DNA from: Hirudinaria manillensis
Taxonomy: Eukaryota > Annelida > Clitellata > Hirudinida > Hirudinidae
DNA length: 64,000 bases
Assembly (NCBI GenBank): GCA_034509925.1
Contig: CM067532.1
Span: 1,990,642 to 2,054,641 of the forward strand
Direction: 5' to 3'
A program made the translations under genes and the position numbers. Each line of letters opens with the position of its first letter. The stretch's first letter is position 1. This document shows, piece by piece, positions 24,124 to 35,368 of the stretch. A model generated the notes under the pieces. The model worked only from the letters and a program-made list of their open reading frames with translations. It did not search any database and had not been told where the DNA came from.

Positions 24124-25467
24124 ATGGAAAATTTGCGGGCCTTTATAGTTGGATGTGCACTATTTTATCGATTATCGGACGAAATGATATTTAGCCTTCA
24201 GAAGGGCACTTACTCCAACAACAATTTGTGCAAAAATAGCAACCCAATTTATCAAAGATCGGCTAAATCACCCAATGAATGTTTCACGATCTGCCAAGTT
24301 CTGCTTGGAAACAACTGCAAGAATTTCAAATATTATCCGAAAGAGAAGAAATGTTTTCTGTACGATGATATTATTCGCTCCGATTTTGACGAATACCCAG
24401 ATAAAGGTTGCATTGGATATCAGTTAGCAGGTACTTTGTAATTTACCTTTATCTTCTTAGAATCACAAAATAATTTTATAAATGTAATTCGTATTTGACC
24501 CAGAAGCCAACGTCATAAAATTTGATTGTGATCAAAGTTTTACTTTGATTTATCTCCTTTTTGTAAACTAATCAGAGTGCACTTTGCGGAGTGGAAACAC
24601 TTGATACGTTATAGCGCTTTATGTTCAATAGTCTACCTTAAATAAAGATGACCTACTTATGAACGATAATAAGACCAATAAATTATTTTATAGGATGCCC
24701 TGCTGGATTTAGGTATTTACCTGAGGGAAATAAATGCATCAATATGTTGATTGGCAATTGGGACTGGTATACAGCCAGAAATATGTGTTACAGCTACCAT
24801 CCTCAGTCACACCCTGATATTGTGAATACTGTTAACGATAAGAGGATTATCGATAGCTATTATGAAAGAGAAAGTAAGTAACAATTTTTCAAATAATATA
24901 CAAAATTTATTATAATTGTTAGTCTCTTCTAGTCTGTAACTAGTCACATTAAAGAAAGTCCGGAAATTTTAAGACCCCAAATAGAAATTAAGTGACCTCA
25001 GAATTATTTTAAAAACGTACACTATTAATGTTGTTAATGTAAGTCAAAAATTTATCAGGTCAGTTAGTAGCATTTGGGATGTTTCCAATTAATACTCCTT
25101 TATATATGCTTAATTTTCTAAATAAATACAAATTAAATACATTTATATTTCCCGTTTTCAAATCTGTTCACTGAAATCCTCCATTCAAGTTATACCAAAC
25201 TGTCAGAATTGGATGGCTCCAGGAAGATATACGTGTTGGTCAGCAGGCTTTGCTACATATGTTGGTGCAGCGCGAGAGCCTTACCTCTGGTATCCATTTC
25301 CAAATGTTACCAAACCATTAAGACCAGGAACACCGTGGCAAAGCGGCGAACCAAGTGCTCTCCCAGATGGAAGTGATCAATGCATACAAATTGTATATGG
25401 GTTGGGATTGGACGATTATTATTGTTCCTTCACTATATGTGTTCTCTGTGAGATTGACATGATCTGA
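24124..25467 (+). CDS. PAN-CTLD secreted lectin-like protein, EPS type
   Basis: Exons 24,124-24,430; 24,694-24,873; 25,190-25,467; 254 residues. The ATG at 24,124 is the first in frame after an upstream region that carries an ATG only in the 31.9 kb sister. The leader is MENLRAFIVGCALFY; the PAN-like module has TYSNNNLCKNS, NECFTICQ, NCKNFKY, KKCFLYDD, GCIGYQ. The CTLD has GCPAGFRYLPEGNKC, CQNWMAPGRYTCWSAGF, PFPNVT (sequon), PWQSGEPS, GLDDYYC and VLCEI. EPS replaces EPN. Donors are GTACTT and GTAAGT. Nearly identical copies lie at 31.9 kb (broken) and 42.3 kb (minus). Confidence 0.88.
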
Positions 25468-26365
25468 AACGTTGGATATCTTTGAGATCTTTGAGACAGC
25501 TTTGACTTTGACTATATTGTGCCTTTAATTACGCAATTTATGAATTATTTAATAATTTATCAAATACTTCAATTAATACTTTATATTAATTTAAGAATTG
25601 CTAAATTAATTTCCTCTATAAGCATGAATGAAAATCATGAGAAAAGATCATTACAAGATCATCCAAACGCCATACTCAAAAGAAATGTCTTTGTGTCTTT
25701 CGATGGTCACCATTCCATAAATCATAAATGTATTATGAAAAGATCGTTAAGCTGCTTTTGTGTTTTTGTTGTTTCAGCGATTCTAAACAAATCAGTTGTT
25801 TCGAGTAAATTCACTTAATTACCATCGAGTCGCGCAATTTCAAATCCCGTGGGTGATTATGTTTGTAATAGAACTTTAGAGGAAAAATAAGCCTCTTGAA
25901 GACAAAACATAAGTTCTAGATAAAGCGGCATATTTCTTACTATAACAATTTTTTCTTATATATTTTATCTTAAAACAAATTTTATTGCATTCTGAAACCT
26001 TTGTATGTATATTTCAGTGTCATGATATCAACTTTAAATCTGAGCAGAGTTTTGAGTAATTCATACATTCTATTAGTTGAAATTAAAAGTAGTACCTGAA
26101 AATATTGTACAGTGTACATGTCCTCCTCTTGTATTTGCCTGAGGGGGTTATGGTTGCTTTATCTTCGGAGTACTGTTTATATAGCAGTCCTTCTGCAAAT
26201 AATCCTCATTCCGTGCGTTTGCTATAAAAGATATTCTTTATAAAAAAAAAGCGGAGCAATTTCAGATTTCCGTAATTACGTTTCGCATTGGCGGGCTTTA
26301 TAACTTTACTAACAGTACACAATATAAACTTTAAATTTATTTATGCTTTGCTCTTAGATTGAACA
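25468..26365. other. Spacer
   Basis: The region near 25,650-25,760 (cgatggtcaccatt... tatgaaaagatcgttaa) resembles sequence downstream of the 31.9-34.1 kb copy (34.79-34.86 kb) and near 41.67-41.77 kb, so it is shared gene flank. No exon is seen. Confidence 0.45.
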
Positions 26366-27853
26366 ATGAAAGGTTTTAGATTTCTCCTAGCTACGTTAAT
26401 GCTGTGGCAATCAGCCTCACCAAAAATATTTCGCATTCAAAGGGGATCATACTCAAATCTCAATCTTTGTAGACAAGGCACTCCAATTTATGAGCAATTT
26501 GTTCGATCGTCTATAGAATGTTCCGGTTTGTGTCATAAAAATTGCCACATATGTGTGAGTGTAAAATACGATAAGGAAGTAAAGAAATGTTATCTCTATC
26601 AGAATTACATAGCCTATGATTTCATTGAAGTTACAGACACGAATTGTGTTGGATATCAGACAATGCCGGGTAAGATTGATAAGAAGCGCATCTGGCATAA
26701 TTTAATTTGAATCGACAGTATTGATAAAGTTCGCAAAGCTTAAGAAATATTCATGTATTCTGATTGTTAAATTAATTAGCTCATTAATTTTAATATCACT
26801 TCCAAATACTAGCTGTATTGTTAACAAAACAGGATTTTCACCAGAAATAAAAAAATGAACACAATGTAATACATTATGCAAACATTTTATGTGTTGAATT
26901 TGTTTTTCATATTATTCTTATGGACTTTTTTTTTATAGATTGTCCGAGTGGATTTAAATATTTATTCGAAGGCAACAAATGCATCCAAATGAAAATTGGT
27001 GCCTGGGATTGGTTCACGGCTAGAACGCAATGCCAGAATTTACACCAAAGGTGCCATCCTGTAATTGTTGATTACCTTGCAGATGCCAAGTTGTACTATC
27101 TTTATTTCAACAAAGAAGGTCAGATTTCAATTATAATTAAACTTCTTTGTTTAAATTTAACGTGTGTGTAATAATAATGCATTAATATGTTAACTGCATA
27201 AAAAGGACAGCCCAAAGGCATGTAAGGCCCGCCAATAGGTCGCTTTTGTATTATAGAGTTCAAGAGATCAAATTTAAGCTGAATTACATGGTCATGGTCA
27301 AAATTATAAGTTCTTGTAACAAGATTAGAAAATATTCAAATTAATCTGAAATTTATGTTGAATTTCTCTTCCGCATTTATTGTTCCAAATTACATAAAAA
27401 TATTTCGCCATTGTCCAAAATGAATTAATTTTTAATGTCTGGATACTTTTTGGGCAATATTTTTTAATCGTAGTGGTTCGATTTTTAATAAATTTTCCAA
27501 TACTCAAAAATCAATTAAGCAATTCATCGTTTAATCTTTCAAAAATAAAACTCAGACAACAATTTCTTTCAACTGCAGTTTTTCCGAGATGCAACAATTC
27601 TATTCTGTCGAGACAGTCATATTGGACTTCTGGCATCAGTCACAACGTAAATGACGTACGCCAACCTTTCCAATGGGAGCCATTTCCAGGTGTGTCTCAA
27701 AGTCTGAAAGCCACAGCACCTTGGAGAAGTGGAGATCCAAGAACGATGTTCGATGTAAATGTATATTGCATTCAGTTAATGCAAGAAATAGGACTGACTG
27801 ATTTTCTTTGCCTCGGAGGAAAGTGCGTTCTTTGCGAAATTGATATGCTTTGA
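26366..27853 (+). CDS. PAN-CTLD secreted lectin-like protein, DPR type
   Basis: Exons 26,366-26,669; 26,939-27,118; 27,579-27,853; 252 residues. The leader is MKGFRFLLATLMLWQSAS; the PAN-like module has NLCRQG, IECSGLCH, ICVSVKYD, KKCYLYQN, NCVGYQ. Exon 2 (DCPSGFKYLFEGNKC to FNKEG) is nearly the same as in the minus-strand copies at 11.1 and 18.4 kb. Exon 3 has SYWTSGIS, PWRSGDPR, GLTDFLC, GKCVLCEI. Both positions that bind calcium and sugar in classical CTLDs are changed (EPN to DPR; DD to TD), so canonical sugar binding is doubtful. Intron 2 is 460 bp. Confidence 0.87.
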
Positions 27854-28999
27854 ACAATTGTTGTTTTGTTTTTTTTTTTAAATTACTTTAAACTCCTTTT
27901 GTTCTGCTTATAAAAAAAAAATAAACCTTTCTATGAACTTGCAAGGTCGTTCCACTTTGTTTGTCAATTATAAACACCTTGAGGTTTTATTTCACCTGGA
28001 TCAAACAAAGGGTGTAGCGCTTTAAATTTTTGTATTAGGCACAGGTAATCATCGGGTCATATTCAATTATAATTTGCTTCGAAAATCCCTAAATTTTTAT
28101 ATTGTATTTAAAAATTGTTTAAACTTTTAAACTCTAAGTATAAGGTGTAACACAACTTCGCGTTGTTTAAAAATGTTTTCAACCAATTGAATTCTTTAAT
28201 TGAAAATGAATATTAATATTTAGGATTTATGTAAATATCTCTCTATAAGTAGACCATATATTTTTTAAAAATAAATACTTCAAATTATTTTCAAATTCCA
28301 GGAAATGCAACATTTAATTCGTTGTTGATTTGCAATGCGATTTAATAACGGTCTTGAAACAGTAAAATGCTATAAATAAATGTTATTAACATTATTCAAT
28401 ATTTTATCTCATTCTTATAAAAAATAATAAAATATTAATGTCTAATAATTATGATCCTTAATATAGTGATTTACAAAAAGTATCTACAAATACATTGTAA
28501 GACATAAATTAAGATGCTGGATCAAGAACTTTTTATAAGTTTTAATTTTTCAGAGGCAGTGATTGTCATGACAACACGTCAAATAAAGGGCATTCAGAAA
28601 TATACGAAAAAAAAAAAGCTTAAAGAGTTTTCTCCTTCCATTGTGATGTATTCACGAGAAATACCGCTCTATCATTTTGACCAAGTTCTGCATCATGCAA
28701 AGTTGTATCTCCGAAGTTGTATTCTCTGTAAAAGTTGTTCGAATCTTCATTTGCATCGATGTCTTTTGTCTTATCAAGTATTCAAGTCACGTCATCATTT
28801 CCAACTCTTCTATACCCTAAGCACGGGTATAAATGTAACTTGTCTGCGATAAAAAATTGCTTTCTTGTTACTTTGTCATTTCAAAATTTAGAAAATAGTG
28901 TATTAAAATAATTAAAATAAAAAAGGTTTTTATATTTTTTGATCTTATTCAATAGATTAAAACAAATGTGCAGTTAATTAGGGAGAAAGTTCTTAAAGA
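27854..28999. other. Spacer
   Basis: No array exon. The 28,514-28,852 plus open frame (112 codons) has no domain pattern and is probably chance. Confidence 0.45.
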
Positions 29000-30270
29000 A
29001 TGTTGCGATTAATTTTAAAACTACTTTTTTTAACCATATTCCTTTATAATTCTACCGATGGGATATCGCTTTTTAAGCAGATTGGAACGTATTCAAAGTT
29101 AAATCTATGTAAAAATAACACTCCGATTGTTATAAGATTTGCTCGATCCTCGGTTGAATGCCTCACTTTCTGCCAAATACTCCTTAAGAAAAGCTGTGTG
29201 TGCCTCAAATACGAAAGGAATAAGAAACTCTGTTCACTTTACGATGACGTTATTTACGGCGATTTCAAAGAATTTGGCGATGGAAGTTGCGTTGGATACC
29301 AATTAATTCCAGGTTATTTTGAGCTTAGTTCTTTTCACAATTGATCTCTTGCGTGTGTGTTTCAAATGTCTAGCATTAGTTTTGTGTTTACATAATTATA
29401 ATTTACAAAAGTTAAGTTACAATTTAGAAGTTCCAAAAGCTTTATAACAATAATAATAATAATTATTATTACTATTACTAGCCAATCAATTCGATTATAA
29501 ACTCTGGCTTGGAGTTTAGAGTCATGAAATGAATTTATGAAATGGCATGTGCAACTTTAAAAAAATCTAAAATAAATAAAATTGAAATAAAATTATATGT
29601 TGTTAATGACGGTTTTCTTTTTCGCTTGAAATTTTTTGGCAGAATGTCCAAATGGATTCAAATATTTAGTGGAAGGTAACAAATGCCTCCGAATGTTGGT
29701 TGGAGCTTGGGTGTGGTCAACAGCCAGAACTCAGTGCAACAACCTTCATCCTGTGTCTCACAGTGTCATAGTGGACAGCATACTTGACGTGCGGATATTG
29801 AAGCTTTACTTTGAATTCGAAGGTAAACAACTGTTCCAAGTTTTTAGTTATGAGTTTTAGATTGCAGTTCGACAAGTAAATTTTAAGCAATGCTTAGGTA
29901 TCTAGGCAATGTTTCTTACGAGTTGCTAGTCTTAGCATGGGAATAATAAATATTTTAATGAAATTGATTCTCCAACTCTCCAACAGTATATCCCCATTGT
30001 GTTAATTCAATCGTCCCGGATTTGTACACTTATTGGACTGCCGGCATCAGCCCTTACATTATGTCTCAGCGACAACCCTTCCAATGGAATCCATTTCTCG
30101 GTGTCGTTCAACACGCCAAATCCCTGCCATGGCTCCCTAATGAACCAGACTCTCCAACGGATGGTTCAACGTACGCAATAATTATGGTACACATGGCACA
30201 TGATTCAGGATTGGATGACATACCCATTTCATTCACCCAGTGTGTTCTTTGCGAGATCGATTTGGTTTAG
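29000..30270 (+). CDS. PAN-CTLD secreted protein lacking the inner CTLD disulphide
   Basis: Exons 29,000-29,312; 29,643-29,822; 29,987-30,270; 258 residues. The signal peptide is MLRLILKLLFLTIFLYNS; the PAN-like module has NLCKNN, VECLTFCQ, SCVCLKY, KLCSLYDD, SCVGYQ. The CTLD has ECPNGFKYLVEGNKC, AWVWSTARTQC, TYWTAGIS, LPWLPNEPD and VLCEIDLV. The stretch that holds two cysteines in all sisters reads TYAIIMVHMAHDSGLDDIPIS: both are replaced and the loop is longer by a few residues. The paired loss suggests the disulphide was lost as a unit. The EPD tripeptide mixes the EPN and QPD types. Donors are GTTATT and GTAAAC. Confidence 0.86.
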
Positions 30271-30659
30271 ATGCTTCTTAAAGCTCGGCTTTCATTCCAT
30301 CGCTTAACAATACAAATAGCGATGGACGAAGAACAACATCTATGAATATTCAAAGGTTGAGCTTTAAATACCTTTATAATATTTTTTGTAATATTAACAG
30401 AAATTAAATATCAGACGGTTATGTGATTAAATCAAACAAGGTATCAAACAAATCTTTCGCAATCTTTCATTATTGTATCAGTGTGAATGCATCAAATTAG
30501 ATTGATATAAATGCTTCAGATGTATTAAACTGAATCTAAACTGGCATATATCTCAGAACATAAGGTAGGTAGCTCCATCAAGTGCAGTTGAATTATAGCT
30601 TTAAACGGAAGTTTAAATAAGTGGCCAGCATGTTATATAGATTTTTTATATTTTTTATA
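30271..30659. other. Spacer
   Basis: 3' flank of the 29.0-30.3 kb gene, AT-rich, no further feature recognised. Confidence 0.4.
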
Positions 30660-30880
30660 ATTTATTATATAGATTATGATTTTCAGGGCCAGTCTGTCTA
30701 GCGGAAGCTTGCGCTTCCTTAAGACTGGCCCTATGAGTTTATTTTGTTGTTTTTTTAAGTTCATTTCTTTCATTGTGTTATGTGCATAATTGTTTGTTTA
30801 ATATTGTACATGTTCAATTTGCTATTTGTTCTTTCAGTTGCATCGATACCTTAATAAACTCATATTTAAAAAAAATATTT
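30660..30880 (+). mobile_element. 5'-truncated LINE tail (CR1/L2-like)
   Basis: Matches the 3' end of the LINE at 56.26-60.6 kb, inverted relative to it. The match includes the terminal hairpin (30,686-30,731; GGGCCAGTCT pairing with AGACTGGCCC around an inner GGAAG/CTTCC stem), then atgagtttattttgttg, then AATAAACTC and a short A-run near 30,870. Only the 3' untranslated part is present, the usual result of incomplete reverse transcription. Confidence 0.75.
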
Positions 30881-31764
30881 AATCAGCTTTGCACCTTTGA
30901 AGCAATCAAGAAAGTGAAAAATATTCCGCAATGTAAGAAAAACGAAAGGTGTCATTTTCAACCATGCAAAGTTTTTCGCAAAGTTCGTGCATTTAGAAAT
31001 CAAAGTTTTATTTTTATTATTTTAATTCCACAACTTCATCAAAAGGAATAAAACATGGACTAGTTAACGAAATTAAACGTTAAAATGTCCGTGCCCGGTT
31101 CTTGGCTGTTCTTGAGGTTTTCGAGCACCCGGTATTGGTGGCCTGTTGTACAAGTATGATGGTTATAGAAACAGCCATGCAACAACTAGTTATATAACAG
31201 ATGGTTATATAAACGGGCAAGTGCTACTCCACAACTCCTAAAAGACTGAGTCAATCATAGTAAATATAATATTAATCATAATACATTTGTGCGGCTATAA
31301 ATAATTTATAAAGACACGACAACCAAAAAAAACATACTTTTTTAAGCAATTAGCTAGGACAATTAAAGATAAAAGAAACGGATTGTGATATCATCAAGAA
31401 TGCGCCAAAATCGATAATGACCGGAGATTTTAAAGAAACCGAGACGGAGTCCGATACATTCTAATTATAAAGTGCATTTAAAACGAATTAATGTTATTTA
31501 ATAAATAAATATTCAAATACATAACGAACGACGACGTTTGCGTTAATGTTTGTGCCAATTCGATACTTGTCGCAGTAATTCCGAGTTATTAGCTCGTTTT
31601 TGTTTTAAATTTCCTATTTGAACGTCAGGTGTCGTTATATAATGATGCGACAGAGAAAAAACGAAATTAACCAATAAAGCAATTATCCCATTACTTTATA
31701 AATTTATTCATCAAAACAAGGATCGAAAGCCCGTCAAACGTCTCAATGAAATTTATCAAGGCGC
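30881..31764. other. Spacer upstream of a lectin gene
   Basis: No exon recognised. The segment around 31,085-31,150 is less AT-rich (cccggttcttggc...gagcacccgg) but shows no coding pattern. Confidence 0.4.
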
Positions 31765-31772
31765 TATATAAG
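31765..31772 (+). promoter_or_regulatory. Candidate TATA box for the 31.9 kb gene
   Basis: GCGCTATATAAGACAG lies 141 bp before the ATG at 31,906. The sister gene at 43.5 kb has TATATATAAGG 127 bp before its ATG. Confidence 0.45.
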
Positions 31773-31905
31773 ACAGGTTCTTGAGTTGAGCGAGTACATT
31801 TTCTTAACAAAAACGAAGTTGCTTTCAGACCGTTGGAATCGTACCCGGTTCAACTTAAAAACATTTACCAATATGAAACCTGCTTACGTTTTGAGCATCA
31901 GCAAA

Positions 31906-34131
31906 ATGAGATATTTGTTTACGCTTATAGTCGGATGTGTACTACTTTCTAGGAAATCAGATCAATTGCTTTTTCGCATTCAGAAGGGCACTTACTCCAA
32001 CAACAATTTGTGCAAAAATAGCATCCCAATTTATCAAAGATCGGCTAAATCTCTCAATGAATGTTTCATGATCTGCCAAGTTCTGCTTGGAAAAATGTGC
32101 AATAATTTCAAATACCATCCGAAAGAGGAGAAATGTTTTCTGTACGATGATAATATTCGTTATGATTTTGATGAATACCCGAACAAAAGTTGCGTTGGAT
32201 ATCAGTTAGCTTCAGGTATTTTGTAATTCAATTTTATTTTATTAGAAATATAAAATAATTTTTTAAAGTGAAAAAGAAAAACAAAGAAAAGACTTTGAGA
32301 AGAATTTCGCTGAAGGATCGTGTGATTCGTGAATGTTGATTTCTCCAAAAATGATTTTAAATTTTATATTCTACAGTAACGTTGATAAGTTATTGTTCGA
32401 GATGACCTACTTAAATACAATAATAATTATATTTTTTTATAGCGTGCCCTGCTGGATTTAGGTATTTACCTGAGGGAAATAAATGCATCAAAATGTTGAT
32501 TGGCAATTGGGACTGGTATACAGCCAGAGATATGTGTTACAGCTACCATCCTCAGTCACATCCTGCTATTGTGAATTCTGTTAACGATAAGAGGACTATC
32601 GAGAACTATTATGAAAAAGAAAGTGAGTAACAATTTTCCAAATAACGTGTAAAATTTGTTTTAATTGATAATCTCTTCTTGTCCGTAAGTAAGCAAATCA
32701 CATTAAAGAAAGTCCCATTGATGAATCCAGTGATCCGAGATAAAACACCACAGTTTTTAGAAATTTTCGAATGAATAAGATTGATGTGATTTTTCCAAGT
32801 GAGATTATCATCCAATAAAATGCCAAGAAATTTACAAGACCTCACTCGGTTAATAATCGTTCCATGAATATACAATTTGTGATCGGAGACAATCTTTTTG
32901 TTATGGTGATGAAATATCATATAGTTGGTCTTATTTAAATTAACAGATAACTTATTCGCGCAGAACCAGGTGAATAGACAATCGATTTCGCGGTTTATGA
33001 AGCTCATGAGATTGTTTAGATTATCGCCAGTAACGAGGATATTGGTATCGTCAGCAAATAATATAAACTCAAAAAACGTAGAAGTCTGACAAATATCGTT
33101 AACATAAATCAAAAATAGGAGTGGTCCCAGGATAGAGCCTTGGGGTACTCCACAAGAGATGGATTTGATTGTCGATAGCTCATTTTGGAAACAGACGCGT
33201 TGGGTTCTATTTTTTAGATAGCTCCCAAACCAACATAGAACAGGTCCGCGCACTCCATAATATTCTAATTTCTTAAGGAGAATTAAGTGATTAACTGTAT
33301 CAAAAGCCTTTGATAGGTCAAGAAATATTCCAATTGGGTATTTCTTTTGATCGAGTGCTTCTGTAATTTTTGTATGTAGGTGGATCAGTGGCATAGACGC
33401 GGAATGTCCCTCTCTAAATCCAAATTGATTTCTTGTTATCATGGAGAATTGGGTTAAGTATTTATAAAGCCTATTGTACATCGCTTTTTCAAAGAATATT
33501 GAGAAATAGTTCAGTATTGAGATTGGCCGATAATTTGCTGTGATGTTTTTGCTGCCTGCCTTGTAAATTGGGATAACTTTGGCACTCTTCAGCTGGTCCG
33601 GAAACTCTCCAGAGAGCATCGAGTGGTTTATTATTGAGGCCAGGGGGAACGCAATGTGTTGTATGGACTTTCTGGCAAGACAAGGGTCGATAATGTCGAG
33701 TCCGCAGCTGTGTGTAACTTTAATTTGTTTGGACAGGTTGATAATTTCATTGGGAGTAATTGGTGAAGTTGTCATGGACTGGATGAGGGGTGGCGTAGGT
33801 AAGAGTCAAATGAGGTTTGATGTGCCGGTATTTGTCCAGCCAGATCAGATCCAACGTTTGCAAAGTAGTCATTGAAGTGGTTCGCGATGTCAGTGGGAGA
33901 AGTGAGGAGTGTGCCATCCTGAGTGTTGGTGGAGCGCGAGAGCCTTACCTCTGGTATCCATTTCCAAATGTTACCAAACCGTTAAGACCAGAAACACCGT
34001 GGCAAAGCGGCGAACCAAGTGCCCTCCCAGATGGAAGTGATCAATGCATTCAAATTATATATGGGTTGGGATTGGACGATTATTATTGTTCCTTCACTAT
34101 ATGTGTTCTCTGTGAAATTGACATGATCTGA
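31906..34131 (+). pseudogene. PAN-CTLD gene broken by a LINE insertion
   Basis: Exon 1 is 31,906-32,215 (an in-frame ATG also lies at 31,873) and exon 2 is 32,443-32,622; both are intact and very close to the 24.1 kb gene. Intron 2 (donor GTGAGT) follows the sister sequence to about 32,716, then becomes LINE sequence in antisense. Host similarity resumes near 33,923 inside exon 3 (GAREPYLWYP onward; PWQSGEPS, GLDDYYC, VLCEI, stop 34,131). Missing are the rest of intron 2, its acceptor, and about 27 residues of exon 3 including the CxNW and CWSAGF part. A normal CTLD cannot be made. An open frame runs from LINE antisense into exon 3, but nothing shows it is used. Confidence 0.8.
32716..33922 (-). 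mobile_element. Internal LINE reverse-transcriptase fragment (CR1/L2-like)
   Basis: The minus strand encodes a reverse transcriptase: SCGLDIIDP, LKSAKVIPIYK, YRPISIL, FLDLSKAFDTVNH, GVPQGSILGPLLFLIYVND, LFADDTNI, RSCKFLGILLDD. The main frame runs from 33,775 to the 32,717 junction (after FINGTFF), and the frame reads on into host intron sequence. Upstream (33,776-33,922) the IANHFNDYFANVG region is in another frame, so there is a frameshift near 33,770. Endonuclease, ORF1, 3' tail and poly(A) are all absent. It is related to, but clearly distinct from, the LINE at 56-60 kb. Confidence 0.82.
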
Positions 34132-34484
34132 AAATATGGAGGTCGTAAACCTTTTAAATGTAACTTTTAAAAAGTGACTTGAATGCTATATCAATTATGT
34201 AATTTATGAATTATTTAATAGAATCAGTTCTTTCGTAGGATTAGATTAAATGGAGGTAAACGTCTAGAATCATTGTTTTCTGTATTAAATTTGAACATTA
34301 ATAAATTCATATAATTTTTTTTATTGCAAGAAGCTTTAATGATACCTAATTGTTAATATAACGTGGAAGTATATGAAATCCCAAAGATCAGAAAGCAATG
34401 CACAAATAAATCATTTTAGCACTGAATAAATGTTATTTCGGATGTAAATCCCGTATTCAATATTTTCGGAGAATCTGACATTAG
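34132..34484. other. Spacer
   Basis: 3' flank of the broken gene; no further feature recognised. Confidence 0.4.
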
Positions 34485-34650
34485 CTGTGACCTCATGTTC
34501 CGTTAAGATGCAGTAAAACTCTACTAGACCAATAGCTTTGCCAACAGCCTGTATGCATTTCGATTTCCATCAGAAAACAGCTTAGGTTATCCATGTTGCC
34601 ATGGTTAATGCTTCCCCATCTTCGTAATAAAGAAATGTAGACTATTGAAA
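34485..34650 (-). pseudogene. Decayed CTLD exon 3 of the QPN subfamily
   Basis: The minus strand aligns with exon 3 of the 7.9 kb copy from the PWQ region (ACCATGGCAAC) through GLVEFYC-like sequence, with several stops and frame changes. Much older than the frameshifted copies. Confidence 0.5.
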
Positions 34651-34789
34651 AGGTAAATTGTGTTGCTGAATAGGCTAATTCCGGATGCGTGTTATGCTTT
34701 GACATTGCATGATTTACTTCTAAAGAAGTCGTGAATGCAGATCATTACAGATGAAAATGAACAATTAGCCAGGCTCAGAAGAAACCGTG

Positions 34790-35368
34790 TTCCTGTCTTT
34801 TTAATGGATTCTATTTGACTTTCGTTCGACTATTACTATGAATAGATCGTTAAAAAGCATCCATTACTTGCTTTATGACATTTCCCTTAATATCAAGTTA
34901 ATTAACTTCTTTGTCCCCAAGTTTTATGTCATGGAGGTATCTCCCTATAATATAAAAAAAAACTAGAGAAAAAGGTTTCTCATATTCCTCACCCAGAAGA
35001 AACCATTTTAAGTTATTTTTTTAGAATTTGTATTTTATTCTGATACGATAAGATAGCGAAAGAACTTTTTGTTTATCTCCAGATTTAGATAATATTACTC
35101 ACCCATGGACCCTTCCTGGCTTTTCAGGCCGGATATCGAACAGGACACGCTAGGGATGTTGCCATTACTGACGCCTGCAGAAACGCTACCCAACCGTCCA
35201 CCTGCATGCCAGAATCAAGTGTTAACAATGCCTCACTAGTCACACAATAATTGATGTTTCCAGAATCAATAGCCCGGTATTCCAGCCGACCTCATAAAAC
35301 TGAGATAAAGAAAAACAATTTTCATCCACTTGCACAATACTGATAAAGGTTGTAATTACCAGTGAGCG
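34790..35368. other. Spacer with a GC-richer island
   Basis: 35,100-35,275 is noticeably GC-richer than its surroundings. Its plus strand holds one open frame ending at TAA near 35,250 (includes GHARDVAITDACRNAT). I do not recognise it, and it has no other copy here. It may be a foreign or transposon fragment or a stray exon. Confidence 0.4.

Noticed and set aside
28514..28852. 112-codon plus-strand open frame
   Set aside because: No recognisable motif or partner exon; composition is like spacer.
33817..34131. 104-codon frame running from LINE antisense into CTLD exon 3, as a new fusion gene
   Set aside because: No promoter, ATG context or signal peptide; simpler as a by-product of the insertion.
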